This document shows positions 14,315-23,819 of a stretch of 57,298 nt of DNA, in pieces (within the stretch, counting starts at the first letter, position 1; each line of letters starts with the position of its first letter). The position numbers and the translations under genes are program-made. The DNA is from an uncultured Blautia sp. Its GTDB lineage: Bacteria; Bacillota; Clostridia; Lachnospirales; Lachnospiraceae. The stretch spans positions 1 through 57,298 of the forward strand of contig CALCDJ010000038.1 in assembly GCA_937900135.1 (NCBI GenBank). Direction: 5' to 3'. The notes under the pieces were generated by a model that saw only the letters and a list, made by a program, of their open reading frames with translations, ran no database searches and was not told where the DNA came from.

Positions 14315-15904
14315 TTACTCCCATTCCCATTCGTCAATATTATTTACAATGGACCAGCCATGGCCATGAGGATGAATCTTCTGCTCGGCTACTGTGAGTC
14401 CATCGTGAACGAAATAAAGATGATCGATGTTGCACAGCCAGATCCAGGGAATGTCTCCTTCCTGGGTAATTCCTGTGGTACCGTCCCACTGAGCTTTTTT
14501 CCAAAGTTCATAGGAGGCTTCCAGATCACTGCTCTTAAGCGCTTCGTCCATGTATTGATCCACGGTTTCGTTTGCATATGGAGAATACTGTGCCAGACCG
14601 GTGTCCTTCATGGTATGGTAGATATTGTAAAGTTCCATTGGGGTGTGTGCCCCCCATCCCCACATCAGGGGTTCTGACTGTGCGCGGTCATAAGCCACAT
14701 CCCAGCCTACACCTTCTGTTTTTACTTCGATTCCCAGTTCCTTCAGCTGGTTGGAGGTATCCTCTGCCAGAGCCTGACGAACGGAGTCTCCGTTGCTGAA
14801 CATTAATGTAAAGGCTGCTTTTTCTCCATCCTTTTCCCGGATGCCATCCTTTCCTTCTGTCCAGCCGGCTTCCTCCATAAGTTTTTTCGCTTCCTCCAGA
14901 TTATATTCGGTTACCGCCTCCTCATTGTACCATGGCATTTTGTCACAAACGCTGTAAGCAATGGTACCATGTCCGTTTAACACATGATCGATCATTTCCT
15001 GACGATCAATGGCAAGATTAATTGCCCGTCTTACGTTGACATCTGCTGTAAGGGAATTTCCCACAGTTACACCGTCTTTTTCTTCCGGCTGAGTGCAGGG
15101 AAGGTTAAAACCGCGGTTGTCTACGCTGGCCACACTTAATAATTCATATCCGTCGACTTCCTGATCGCTGTAGGAAGCAGCTGTATGCGCCACATCTATC
15201 TGACCTGCCATAGCTGCTGCCAGCGCTGCATCCTCTTCCATAAAGAGGACGGTAAGTTTCTTCATCTTAGGCGCTTCTCCGTAATAGTCCGGATTGGCTT
15301 CAAAAATCACCTGCTGTCCCTTATCCCACTGTTTCATAATATATCTGCCGGAACCAATGGGATTCTGTCCGTAATCCTCCCCATAGGCATGTTCTGGAAC
15401 AATGCCCACAATGGCCATGGTATAGGGCCAGATGGAATAAGGTTCATTCATATGAAATTCGACAGTGGTATCGTCCACTGCCACAGCCTCCTTCAGCATT
15501 GTGAAATCATTCACAGAACTGTTGTCACGGCAGTTGTTATAAGTAAATGCAACGTCAGAAGCAGTCAGGGCCTCTCCATCTGTGAATTTCACATCATCAC
15601 GAAGTTTTACAGTCCAGACCATTCCGTCCTCGCTGCAGCTGTATTCCGTTGCCAGATCATTCTCAATTCCCATATCGCTGGTGGTACGCACCAGGGTACT
15701 CTGAATCAGCGGTTCATGAACATGTTCTCCTGCGCCCCATCCAAATGCCGGATCAAATCCGGAAGCAGGCTCAGAGCTTGGAGGCATGGTCACAACAACG
15801 GAAGCATCTTCTGCCCCTGCATAAACGGAAAGAGCTCCTGTATTCCAAAGAGAAGCTGTGAGAAAAGCTGCACAAAGCAGACCCATCACTTTTTTTGTTT
15901 TCAT
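14315..15904 (-). CDS. Family 5 extracellular solute-binding protein (peptide/nickel-type)
   Basis: This 529-residue binding protein delivers substrate to the importer encoded by the next four genes. It has an export signal (VMGLLCAAFLTASLWNTGAL) ending near VYAGA, but no proper lipobox cysteine, which is unusual for a Gram-positive binding protein. The mature part shows family-5 features (LATEYSCSEDGMVWTVKLRDD, SDVAFTYNN, IGSGRYIMKQW). The C-terminus carries a histidine-rich stretch (KIHPHGHGW) and the N-terminus has GEHVHEPL, so a metal or metal-chelate substrate is possible. Peptides are the alternative. Assigning the substrate needs binding data. Confidence 0.88.
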   Translation of the reverse strand: MKTKKVMGLLCAAFLTASLWNTGALSVYAGAEDASVVVTMPPSSEPASGFDPAFGWGAGEHVHEPLIQSTLVRTTSDMGIENDLATEYSCSEDGMVWTVKLRDDVKFTDGEALTASDVAFTYNNCRDNSSVNDFTMLKEAVAVDDTTVEFHMNEPYSIWPYTMAIVGIVPEHAYGEDYGQNPIGSGRYIMKQWDKGQQVIFEANPDYYGEAPKMKKLTVLFMEEDAALAAAMAGQIDVAHTAASYSDQEVDGYELLSVASVDNRGFNLPCTQPEEKDGVTVGNSLTADVNVRRAINLAIDRQEMIDHVLNGHGTIAYSVCDKMPWYNEEAVTEYNLEEAKKLMEEAGWTEGKDGIREKDGEKAAFTLMFSNGDSVRQALAEDTSNQLKELGIEVKTEGVGWDVAYDRAQSEPLMWGWGAHTPMELYNIYHTMKDTGLAQYSPYANETVDQYMDEALKSSDLEASYELWKKAQWDGTTGITQEGDIPWIWLCNIDHLYFVHDGLTVAEQKIHPHGHGWSIVNNIDEWEWE

Positions 15905-15959
15905 TTAAAAATACTCCTTCGTTTGTTATTTACCAAATGTCGACTTTAGTATTGTACAA

Positions 15960-15981
15960 ATCCGCTTTTTCCCAAGCGGAT
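15960..15981 (-). promoter_or_regulatory. Hairpin in the leader of the binding-protein mRNA
   Basis: ATCCGCTT and AAGCGGAT enclose a six-base loop just after the predicted transcription start. It may stabilise the message or bind a regulator; the following T-run is short. Confidence 0.45.
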
Positions 15982-15992
15982 ATCATGGTTGT

Positions 15993-16021
15993 ATTATAAA
16001 CTGCAAAAATCCCCCCTACAA
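15993..16021 (-). promoter_or_regulatory. Promoter of the ABC importer operon, overlapping the upstream terminator
   Basis: TTGTAG (16016-16021) and TATAAT (15993-15998) are 17 bases apart. The -35 element lies inside the terminator hairpin of the phosphatase gene. Confidence 0.6.
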
Positions 16022-16034
16022 GCCCGTAGGGGGG
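16006..16034 (-). terminator. Terminator of the tyrosine phosphatase gene
   Basis: CCCCCCTAC pairs with GTAGGGGGG around a short loop. On the minus strand it is followed by ATTTTT, ending the gene at 16062. Confidence 0.8.
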
Positions 16035-16061
16035 TTATTTTTTTAACAATTTTCAAAAATA

Positions 16062-17111
16062 TCAAATCAGGTACTTATTTCTCAGATCTTCCACCGCTTT
16101 TGGAGTAAGGTACAACGCCCGGCGGATAAACCGTTCCATGGAGCCATATTCCTTTTCGATGAACTCAAAGACCGCTTCCAGATACTCTGGCTTCACCCGG
16201 TATAAAGCCCGGATATTTTCTAATTTGCCCGCATCCACAATGGTCTTCGCTTCCATAAGGCGAAGCATATACTCCAGTTCCGTTTCCAGGTAAAAATTGG
16301 TCCGGAGGAAATCCTCCATAATTCCTTCTCTGGGAACCCCAAGAACACTTAACAGAAGGGCTGTTCCCACCCCGGTCCGGTCTTTTCCCATATCACAGTG
16401 CCAGAGCACCGCGCCTTCCTGACAATCCAGAAGCACATCCATAAAACGGGCAAACTGTTTTACTGAATACTGATCTCCAATGAAGCTCTTATACTGTTTC
16501 AGCATAAAATCATCATCCAGGTGCTCGTTAAGAAGCACATCCATCAGGTTCTGGTCCGAATAATTCTGGGTACTCTCTTCATCCAGAATGGGAATGTGAA
16601 AATACTCCACCCCAGGCATAATTGTATCCGGCTGTCTTTTCCGTTCTATTCCAGATCGATAATCAATCACGGTGGAAAGACGATAGCCTTCTGTAAAAAG
16701 CTCCTGATCTGCCAGAGACAGATGGTACAGAGCGCCGCTTCTAAGGAGTCTCCGGGGAAGGATATGACGGCCATCTTCTGTCATAAGCGCCCCCAGATCC
16801 CTGGTATTGGGAAGGCTTTGCATTGCCAGCCTGCCGCCTTTGGGAAATCCAATAGCCATTTCCGGATTCAGCGCTTTCAGAAGAAGCATACAGTCCTTGA
16901 TTTCCCGCTCTGTCATATCAAATTTATAGCGTTTCCTTCTTCTGGTAACAATCACCAGATAATTGGAAATCAGCTGTTTCTGCGCAATGTCGTCTCCGCT
17001 TTCCCGGCGCATATAAGCCCACATGATATCCTTACAGGGAAGACTGTTGATCATCATATGTCTGGTGAATACCAGATAGCCGTCTTCAATTCGTATTTTT
17101 CCATATTTCAT
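16062..17111 (-). CDS. Tyrosine-protein phosphatase (DSP/PtpB-like) with an extra N-terminal domain
   Basis: This 349-residue protein has the cysteine phosphatase loop HCDMGKDRTG (about residue 230 onward) and the family start SLPNTRDLGAL near residue 100, matching the atypical LipA/PtpB tyrosine and phosphoinositide phosphatases. The first 90 residues (GYLVFTRHMMINSLPCKDIMW, then YLVIVTRRRKRYKFDM) look like a separate beta-rich fold, possibly PH-like. The ATG at 17111 follows GGAGGAAG. There is no export signal, so it acts in the cytosol. It has its own terminator and sits alone. Confidence 0.85.
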   Translation of the reverse strand: MKYGKIRIEDGYLVFTRHMMINSLPCKDIMWAYMRRESGDDIAQKQLISNYLVIVTRRRKRYKFDMTEREIKDCMLLLKALNPEMAIGFPKGGRLAMQSLPNTRDLGALMTEDGRHILPRRLLRSGALYHLSLADQELFTEGYRLSTVIDYRSGIERKRQPDTIMPGVEYFHIPILDEESTQNYSDQNLMDVLLNEHLDDDFMLKQYKSFIGDQYSVKQFARFMDVLLDCQEGAVLWHCDMGKDRTGVGTALLLSVLGVPREGIMEDFLRTNFYLETELEYMLRLMEAKTIVDAGKLENIRALYRVKPEYLEAVFEFIEKEYGSMERFIRRALYLTPKAVEDLRNKYLI

Positions 17112-17238
17112 TTGTCTTCCTCCATCTGTGGTGTTCCAGGCGCTCTGCACCCGGTTGTAGTGTCTGTATCATATCACATTTGAAGAAAATGAGGAATACC
17201 TATCTTTTTTGAAAATAACGGATTTTATTTCAGAAGGC

Positions 17239-18918
17239 TCACACACCGTATGCATAAACAAAGGTTTCATAAGGACGAAGAGTCTGTTTTTCCCCCCTTG
17301 CTTCCTGCTGATAATTGGAAATCAGAAGCCTTCCCTCTCTGCCGTGAAATTCCTCTGGCAGAAGGAACTGCTGGGATTCCTCACTGAAATTACATACCAC
17401 CAGAAGTTTTTCTTCTCCCAGAGTTCTTGTGTACGCAAAAATAGCCGGATCTTCCGGAAGAAGCAGCTGATAGCTTCCATATACGATCAAATCCATCTCA
17501 TGACGCAGGGCAATGAGCTTCTGATAATAATAGAACATGGAATCTTCTCTGGAAAGCTGTTCCTTTGCATTGATTTCTCTATAATTGGGATTGACCATAA
17601 TCCAGGGAGTTCCTGTGGTAAAGCCTGCATTCTTTTCGTCACTCCACTGCACCGGGGTTCTGGCATTGTCACGGCTCTTGTAACGAAGATACTTCATCAT
17701 TGTTTCTCCATCCAGAACTCCCTGGCCTACCAGTTCACGGTAAGCATTGATGCTTTCAATATCCCGGAAATCCTCCATGGTTTCAAAAGGTACATTGGTC
17801 ATTCCCAGTTCTTCTCCCTGATACACATAAGGCGTTCCCTGCATCATATGAAGACAGGTTGCCAGCATCTTTCCGGATAACTCCCTGTATTCCGGAGAAT
17901 CATTTCCCAGACGGGAAAGCATTCTTGGCTGATCATGGTTGCACCAGTAAAGGCTGTTCCACGCCTTTCCCTCCAGAGAAACCTGCCATTTACTCAGAAC
18001 CTTCTTCAATTCCACCAGATCAATTTTACGGTCACACCATTTTGAGGTTTCCCCTCCATCCAGATCCATATGTTCAAACTGGAAAACCATACTTAATTCA
18101 CTGCCATCCAGAGAGGCATATTTTTTTGCCTCTTCCACGGTCACACCAGAGCATTCTCCCACTGTGAGAAGGTCATATTTGGAGAGAACCTTCTGATTCA
18201 TCTCCTGGAGATATTCGTGTACATGGGGACCGTTACATACATAAGGGCCGAAATCTCCCCGGCCGCTGTCTCCTGCCTTCCCATCTGGAAGACCTGGAAC
18301 CTTGGAGATCATGGAAATTACATCCATACGGAATCCGTCGATTCCCTTCTGACACCACCAGTCCATCATGGAAAATACTTCTTCACGCACTGCTGGATTG
18401 TCCCAGTTTAAGTCCGGCTGTTTTTTGGAGAACAGATGCAGATAATACATCTGGGTTTCCTCGTCATACTGCCATGCAGAACCGGAGAAGCAGGAACCCC
18501 AGTTATTAGGTTCCTTTCCATCCTTGCCTTCCCTCCAGAAATAGTAATCCCGATAAGGATTTTCTCTGGATTTCCGGCTTTCTACAAACCAGGGATGTTC
18601 ATCGGAGGTGTGATTGACCACCAGGTCCATAACAATTTTAATGCCATGGGCATGTGCAGATGCCAGCATCCGGTCAAAATCCTCCATGGTTCCAAAATCC
18701 TTCATAATTCCCTGATAATTGCTGATGTCGTATCCGTTGTCATCATTGGGAGATTCATAAACAGGAGAAAGCCAGATTACATCAATGCCCAGCTTCTCTA
18801 AATAACCCATTTTTTCTGTAATTCCATTGAGATCACCAATTCCGTCTCCGTTGCTGTCCATAAAACTTCTTGGATATATCTGGTATACAACGGCTTCCTT
18901 CCACCATGCCTTTTCCAT
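17239..18918 (-). CDS. malL: GH13 alpha-glucosidase (oligo-1,6-glucosidase type)
   Basis: This 559-residue cytosolic enzyme hydrolyses short alpha-glucosides such as isomaltose, maltose or sucrose after uptake. The barrel motifs are DLVVNHTS, the nucleophile aspartate in GFRMDVISM, the acid/base glutamate in LTVGECSG and NHDQPR. The length and the N-terminal WWKEAVVYQIYPRSF fit the family closely. Two copies of a LacI-type operator flank its promoter, and a LacI-family gene lies directly upstream, so it is repressed until substrate is present. The symbol follows the family; exact linkage preference is not determined. Confidence 0.92.
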   Translation of the reverse strand: MEKAWWKEAVVYQIYPRSFMDSNGDGIGDLNGITEKMGYLEKLGIDVIWLSPVYESPNDDNGYDISNYQGIMKDFGTMEDFDRMLASAHAHGIKIVMDLVVNHTSDEHPWFVESRKSRENPYRDYYFWREGKDGKEPNNWGSCFSGSAWQYDEETQMYYLHLFSKKQPDLNWDNPAVREEVFSMMDWWCQKGIDGFRMDVISMISKVPGLPDGKAGDSGRGDFGPYVCNGPHVHEYLQEMNQKVLSKYDLLTVGECSGVTVEEAKKYASLDGSELSMVFQFEHMDLDGGETSKWCDRKIDLVELKKVLSKWQVSLEGKAWNSLYWCNHDQPRMLSRLGNDSPEYRELSGKMLATCLHMMQGTPYVYQGEELGMTNVPFETMEDFRDIESINAYRELVGQGVLDGETMMKYLRYKSRDNARTPVQWSDEKNAGFTTGTPWIMVNPNYREINAKEQLSREDSMFYYYQKLIALRHEMDLIVYGSYQLLLPEDPAIFAYTRTLGEEKLLVVCNFSEESQQFLLPEEFHGREGRLLISNYQQEARGEKQTLRPYETFVYAYGV

Positions 18919-18942
18919 TTTTTCTTTCCTTCCTTTCTTTAG

Positions 18943-19011
18943 GTTTTACGTTAAACTTTCTATGTGCATCATAGCACGAATCCAGGAAATGTCAATGGTT
19001 TTGCGTTAAAC
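18943..19011 (-). promoter_or_regulatory. Promoter of the alpha-glucosidase gene with two LacI-type operators
   Basis: TTGACA (18990-18995) and TATGAT (18968-18973) are 16 bases apart. GTTTTACGTTAAAC (18943-18956) and GTTTTGCGTTAAAC (18998-19011) are two nearly identical copies of a palindrome with a central CG, one downstream and one upstream of the core promoter, 55 bp centre to centre. This layout suits repression by the adjacent LacI-family protein, possibly through looping. Confidence 0.8.
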
Positions 19012-20052
19012 TTATGAAAGTTTTTTTACAGACTCCCGAATCACCAGTTCCACGGGAATTCGACTGTCCTTTTCCAAAGGCTGCGGCTGTTTTTCAATCA
19101 GATGAATTAATTTTTGTATGGCAAGCCGTCCCTTTTCGCTGACACCCTGATGGACCGTAGTCAATCTGGGGACAGACAGCCTTGCCATATCAATATCATC
19201 AAAACCTGTGATGGAAAAATCTTCTGGAATCCGGATGTTGTGATGGCGGAAGTAATCCATTCCCTCCATGGCAAAGTAATCGTTACAGAATACAAGAGCG
19301 GTAACTTCCCCTTTTCGTTTTGCCACCTGCTGAAACAGGGCTTCTTTTTCATTTTTTTGGTTGGAACAGAAAAGAATCCCTTCCTCTCCACGGGGGATTC
19401 CTGCCGCCTTCAGGGCACGAAGGAATCCCAGTTCCCGCATCCGCCCCACATTTTCCAGATCTGCAGGATTTTGCTTCCGATCCACATCTGAAAGAAACAG
19501 AAGTTTCTCATGACCCTGCTGGATCAAATACGAGGTGATGGCAAACGCGCCCTCTTCATCCATGGTACCCACATTGTAATAGTTCTCTTTTTCCTGAAAA
19601 TAACAGTCTGTAAAGACTGCCGGAACCTTGATCACTTCTCCCAGGCGTTTACTTACTGCCGTTCCAAGACTCACAGTCACCACACCGTCCACATTCCAGG
19701 TATTCAAAAGATGCTCCATCTCCTCCACAGAATTGGAGAAGCAGAGCATCATATAATAATTGTGTTTTCGGATCTCCTTTTCCATGGCGCCAAGAATTTC
19801 CGCCATAAAAGGGCTCTGAATCCCTTCCCTGCCTGGTTCCGTCAGATCTCTGGCCACAACGCCTATGATCCGGGACTGATTGCCGGCCAGCATTCTTGCC
19901 CCCATATTGGGAACGTAATGGAGCTCCTTCATAATCTTCTGAATCTTCTCCACAGTTGCCGGGGATACCCTTTTTGTATTTCCATGTATGACATTAGAGA
20001 CCGTGGTAAAACTTACCCCGGCCTCTCTTGCAATATCTTTAATGGTTGCCAT
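19012..20052 (-). CDS. LacI-family transcriptional repressor
   Basis: This 346-residue regulator begins with the classic LacI helix-turn-helix (ATIKDIAREAGVSFTTVSNV) and hinge (ARMLAGNQSRIIGVVARDL), followed by a sugar-binding domain that ends in FSITGFDDIDMARLSVPRLT. It is a strong candidate for the protein that binds the twin operators of the alpha-glucosidase gene immediately downstream. The start overlaps the end of the M20 amidohydrolase gene by 14 bases, so it is read from the same long operon. Confidence 0.94.
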   Translation of the reverse strand: MATIKDIAREAGVSFTTVSNVIHGNTKRVSPATVEKIQKIMKELHYVPNMGARMLAGNQSRIIGVVARDLTEPGREGIQSPFMAEILGAMEKEIRKHNYYMMLCFSNSVEEMEHLLNTWNVDGVVTVSLGTAVSKRLGEVIKVPAVFTDCYFQEKENYYNVGTMDEEGAFAITSYLIQQGHEKLLFLSDVDRKQNPADLENVGRMRELGFLRALKAAGIPRGEEGILFCSNQKNEKEALFQQVAKRKGEVTALVFCNDYFAMEGMDYFRHHNIRIPEDFSITGFDDIDMARLSVPRLTTVHQGVSEKGRLAIQKLIHLIEKQPQPLEKDSRIPVELVIRESVKKLS

Positions 20053-21226
20053 TGTCTTCTTCCTCTCTGCCGATGCGCTCCAGCAAATCCCATAAGGTTC
20101 TTACCGCTCGAATCAGCATACTTTCATCCAGAAGGAATTTGGGATGGTGAAGGGGATATCCTTCCTGTCCCATGCCCGCCAAAAACACCAGAAACAGTCC
20201 CCGGCTTTTGAGAAAATAGCGATAGGCATTGTCTCCGGCCAGAAACAGCTCCTCTTCTCCTTCCAGGACAAAACGTTCCTGAAACTCCTGTTTTCCTGCC
20301 TGGATTCCCAAATCCACCAGGCGGTCATCATTGGCAAAGGGAAGCACTGGCTCCTTGGGAAAGGTCATGGAAATCCTGGCACCTGTTTCTTTTTCGATTT
20401 CCTGAAATGCCGCTGTAAGTCCGTCCCTCAGCCCATAAAAGTCTTCTTCGTAACAGGCGCGGATATTTCCCTCCAGAATCACTTCATCTGCAATGATGTT
20501 GGGGTATGCTCCTCCGTGAATGGTTCCAGCTCCTGTGAGACAGGGACCCCTGCGGGGATAAGTTCGGTTCAGTTTTTCCATAGCCTGTACCACAAGAGCC
20601 GCCGCATAAATGCTGTCAATACCCTTTTCTGCTTCGCACCAGTGGCTGGATCTGCCCTGAACCAGAATCCGCATCCCACTGATCATGGCGGAAGCCTGTC
20701 CCCGGTGGATGGCCATTCCCTCACAGCCATCCAGCGCAAAATGAAACATAAGAAAGATGGGATTTTCTCCCTCTTTTATGGCGCCGGATTTTAGCATTCG
20801 CTTCGCGCCTTCGCCAATCTCCTCAGCAGGCTCAAACAAAAACCGGACACCTGCCGGAAAGGTCTCTTTCTGCCGGGCCAGTATTTTTGCTACGATCAAC
20901 GCAGTAGATAGAATGGCATCATGTCCGCAGGCATGCATCACTCCCGGATGAACAGAGGCATAAGGAAGTTCTGTCTGCTCAGAGATAGGCAGGGCATCCA
21001 TCTCCGCCCGGAAAAGGATCTGTTTTTTCTTCTCCTGCAGCGACGGAAGTTCTGCCATCCATCCGGTGGGAGGAACCGGGGTAAGCACATACCCCAGCTT
21101 CTCCATATAATCCCGGATAAAGGCAGATGTTTTTTCTTCCTTTAACGCCAGTTCCGGATACTGATGAAAGGTTCTTCTTAAATGAAGGAGTTCCTCCTGA
21201 TATTCCTGAAAATTAATCATTGGCAA
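20039..21226 (-). CDS. M20-family amidohydrolase
   Basis: This 395-residue protein matches zinc/manganese aminoacylase-type hydrolases that split N-acyl or N-carbamoyl amino acids. Metal ligands are visible in HACGHDA, in EPAEEIGEG and in the final histidine of YPLHHPKF. The lid domain occupies the middle (AMISGMRILVQGRSSHW). There is no export signal. It overlaps the flavodiiron gene upstream and the LacI gene downstream by 14 bases each. The substrate is unknown. Confidence 0.9.
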   Translation of the reverse strand: MPMINFQEYQEELLHLRRTFHQYPELALKEEKTSAFIRDYMEKLGYVLTPVPPTGWMAELPSLQEKKKQILFRAEMDALPISEQTELPYASVHPGVMHACGHDAILSTALIVAKILARQKETFPAGVRFLFEPAEEIGEGAKRMLKSGAIKEGENPIFLMFHFALDGCEGMAIHRGQASAMISGMRILVQGRSSHWCEAEKGIDSIYAAALVVQAMEKLNRTYPRRGPCLTGAGTIHGGAYPNIIADEVILEGNIRACYEEDFYGLRDGLTAAFQEIEKETGARISMTFPKEPVLPFANDDRLVDLGIQAGKQEFQERFVLEGEEELFLAGDNAYRYFLKSRGLFLVFLAGMGQEGYPLHHPKFLLDESMLIRAVRTLWDLLERIGREEEDNGNH

Positions 21227-23750
21227 ATAACTCTTTGAAGGTTTTCTTTTTTTCGATTGCTTCTGTTACAGAGGCCATCTTACTGGTATCTCCAATCAGA
21301 ATCACACCACAGAGGCGATTGTTCAGGAAATAGTATTTTTCATACTGTTTTCTTCCCATATCCTTAAATTCCACAGTCTTGTAGATCAGATTTGGATTCT
21401 TTCCATTATCGCCAATGGCATACAGACCGGTATTCATTCCGTGGAAGGAAAGTCCTGCGGAAACAGTGGTATAGGAAAGGGCCTCTCCTGCTGCATTGGC
21501 TCCCGCTACCTTACCCTGCTCCAGAGCCTGAGGCCAGATGGCATAGTTAATACCTTCATATTCTGCGCAGTCTCCACATGCATAGATATCTTCCACACTG
21601 GTTTCCATTTTTTCGTTTACTACAATGCCACGATTGATTTCTGCCCCTGCGCCTCCTGCAAGTGCAGTATTGGCACGAACCCCGGCAGAAACAATCACCA
21701 GCTGTGCCGGATATACGGTTCCATCGCTTAAAGCGACTCCTGTTACATGGCCATCGCCTTCGATGGAAGCAATCTGCACACCTGTATGAATGGAAATGCC
21801 GCATCCCTCACTGATGGAGGTAAGCATTTCGCTGGCTCCTGCATCCAGCTGACGTCCCATGATCTGAGGAGCCAGTTCCAGAACAGTCACTTCTTTTTTG
21901 GCTTTTTTCATTTCCCAGGCTGCTTCCAGACCAAGAACACCGCCTCCAATCACTACCACATTCTGGATATCCTTCATCAGCTTCTCAATTTTTTGGATAT
22001 CTGTCATACGGCGGATTGCCACAACCTCTGGCTTATCTGCACCTGGAATAGGCGGAATGAAGCATTCTGATCCAAGGGCATAAATCAGCTTGGTATATTT
22101 TAATTTTGTTCCATCTGCCAGCTCCACTTCTTTTTCCGGCGCATGGATGGCCTTCACTTCTTTTTCCAGAAGCTGGTGAATCTGGTTTTCTTCATACCAG
22201 GAAGCCGGTTCCACTGCAATTTCTTCTGCATCCATCTCGGAAACCATGGATTTGGTCAGCATTGGACGATTATAGGTAGCATAAGGTTCGTTGGAGATCA
22301 TCACAACGGAACCGGTTTTATCTCTTTGACGGATGGCTTTGGCTGCGCTTAAACCTGCTGCACCATTTCCCAGAATCACATAGAAATCCTTGGAATCTCT
22401 GGAAAAATCAGAGGTTTCTTCTTCAACCGGGATAAAGTTTTCTTTTCCCACGCCACATACTGGACAAATTTCCAGAGAAGAATCGAAAATTTCTCCACAT
22501 ACCAGGCATTTCACCAGCGTACGGGCGCCCTTGCCTGCTTTTTTCGGATTTTCTTTTTCCAGAAGGAGACAACCGAAATTGTATCCATATTCATAAGCGT
22601 CCAGAAGGTTGTTTTCACTTGGTTTGAAACGGATTCTTAAGCCGTCTACCACACGCATCCGGAGCTGTTTCAGACGTTCAATAATGTGAGGAACACCCTC
22701 GCCACTCCAACCATAACTTCCGAACGCACTTGCCAGCTTACCGCCGTGGGTACCGGCAAAAATAGAAGTGGTCAGATCCCAGATGGGTTTTAAGGCTTCA
22801 CCCACAATGGTAGGCGTTCCAAACAGAATTCCGTCTGCAAATCCCAGTTCTTCCAGTACCTTTCCCTGATCTGCAGTTACCATATCATAAGCGCGCACAT
22901 CAATGTCGCCACTGTCCTTAATACCCCGTTCAATTTCTTTTGCAAGCTGCTCGGTATAGCCATAAGCGCTTACATAAGGAATGATCACAGTCTTTTTCTG
23001 GTTGGGGTTGACTACGCTACACCAGTCTTCATAGGTGTTGTACATAAAGTCAATTTTTTCATCGATTACCGGTCCATGACCAGGGCAGATCATGGATACA
23101 TCCAGTTCCCGCACACGAGAAAGGGCTTTTAACATATAAGGCTTAAATGGTCCGATGATACAGTCAAAGTAGTATTTGGTAGCGCGCATATAGCCTTCAT
23201 GATCGGTTACCTTGCTTGCCAGCACGTCATGAAAACCATAGTGAGAGCCGAAGGAGTCACAGGTTACCAGAATCTGTTCTTCCTCAATATATGTGTACAT
23301 GGTATCCGGCCAGTGAAGGTTGGGGACAATGAGGAAACGAAGGGTTTTTCCGCCGATTTCCATAGTCTGATTGTCCTTTACTGCGATGGAACAGAAATCA
23401 TGATTTACAATTTCCTTCAGGAAGCTGATGGCACATCCTGTTGCCACAATCTTCATCTGGGGACTGTACTCCAAAAGTTTCTCAATACTTCCGGCATGGT
23501 CCGGTTCTGTATGTTCCACAACCAGATAGTCAATTTTTGTTACATCAATGACTTCTTTTAATTTGTCCAGATATTCGTCGAAAAATTTCACTTTTGCAGT
23601 TTCAAATAAAACTGTTTTGTCTCCTGCTTTCCAGACATAAGAATTGTAGGTGGTGCCGAATTCTGTGTACATGATAATGTCAAAAACACGAAGAGAATCA
23701 TCCACGATTCCAGCCCAGTAAAAATTTTTTCTTAATTCCAGAGTTTTCAT
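21213..23750 (-). CDS. Flavodiiron protein fused to rubredoxin and NAD(P)H:rubredoxin oxidoreductase
   Basis: This 845-residue protein reduces oxygen, and possibly nitric oxide, to protect an anaerobe, taking electrons from NAD(P)H on one chain. The order is a metallo-beta-lactamase diiron domain (ligands in VEHTEPDHAG and later PGHGP), a flavodoxin domain (about residues 255-395), a short rubredoxin with CLVC and CPVC only 11 residues apart, and an FAD/NAD domain (ILGNGAAGLSAA, VVIGGGVLGLEAA, IYACGDCAE). A short-spacer rubredoxin of this kind is known from class F flavodiiron proteins of clostridia. It heads a chain of overlapping genes. Confidence 0.93.
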   Translation of the reverse strand: MKTLELRKNFYWAGIVDDSLRVFDIIMYTEFGTTYNSYVWKAGDKTVLFETAKVKFFDEYLDKLKEVIDVTKIDYLVVEHTEPDHAGSIEKLLEYSPQMKIVATGCAISFLKEIVNHDFCSIAVKDNQTMEIGGKTLRFLIVPNLHWPDTMYTYIEEEQILVTCDSFGSHYGFHDVLASKVTDHEGYMRATKYYFDCIIGPFKPYMLKALSRVRELDVSMICPGHGPVIDEKIDFMYNTYEDWCSVVNPNQKKTVIIPYVSAYGYTEQLAKEIERGIKDSGDIDVRAYDMVTADQGKVLEELGFADGILFGTPTIVGEALKPIWDLTTSIFAGTHGGKLASAFGSYGWSGEGVPHIIERLKQLRMRVVDGLRIRFKPSENNLLDAYEYGYNFGCLLLEKENPKKAGKGARTLVKCLVCGEIFDSSLEICPVCGVGKENFIPVEEETSDFSRDSKDFYVILGNGAAGLSAAKAIRQRDKTGSVVMISNEPYATYNRPMLTKSMVSEMDAEEIAVEPASWYEENQIHQLLEKEVKAIHAPEKEVELADGTKLKYTKLIYALGSECFIPPIPGADKPEVVAIRRMTDIQKIEKLMKDIQNVVVIGGGVLGLEAAWEMKKAKKEVTVLELAPQIMGRQLDAGASEMLTSISEGCGISIHTGVQIASIEGDGHVTGVALSDGTVYPAQLVIVSAGVRANTALAGGAGAEINRGIVVNEKMETSVEDIYACGDCAEYEGINYAIWPQALEQGKVAGANAAGEALSYTTVSAGLSFHGMNTGLYAIGDNGKNPNLIYKTVEFKDMGRKQYEKYYFLNNRLCGVILIGDTSKMASVTEAIEKKKTFKELFAND

Positions 23751-23819
23751 GTGATACCCTCACTTTCATATAATTTTATTTTAATTTTTCATGCATCTGA
23801 TTTTGCCTGAAAGCACCTC

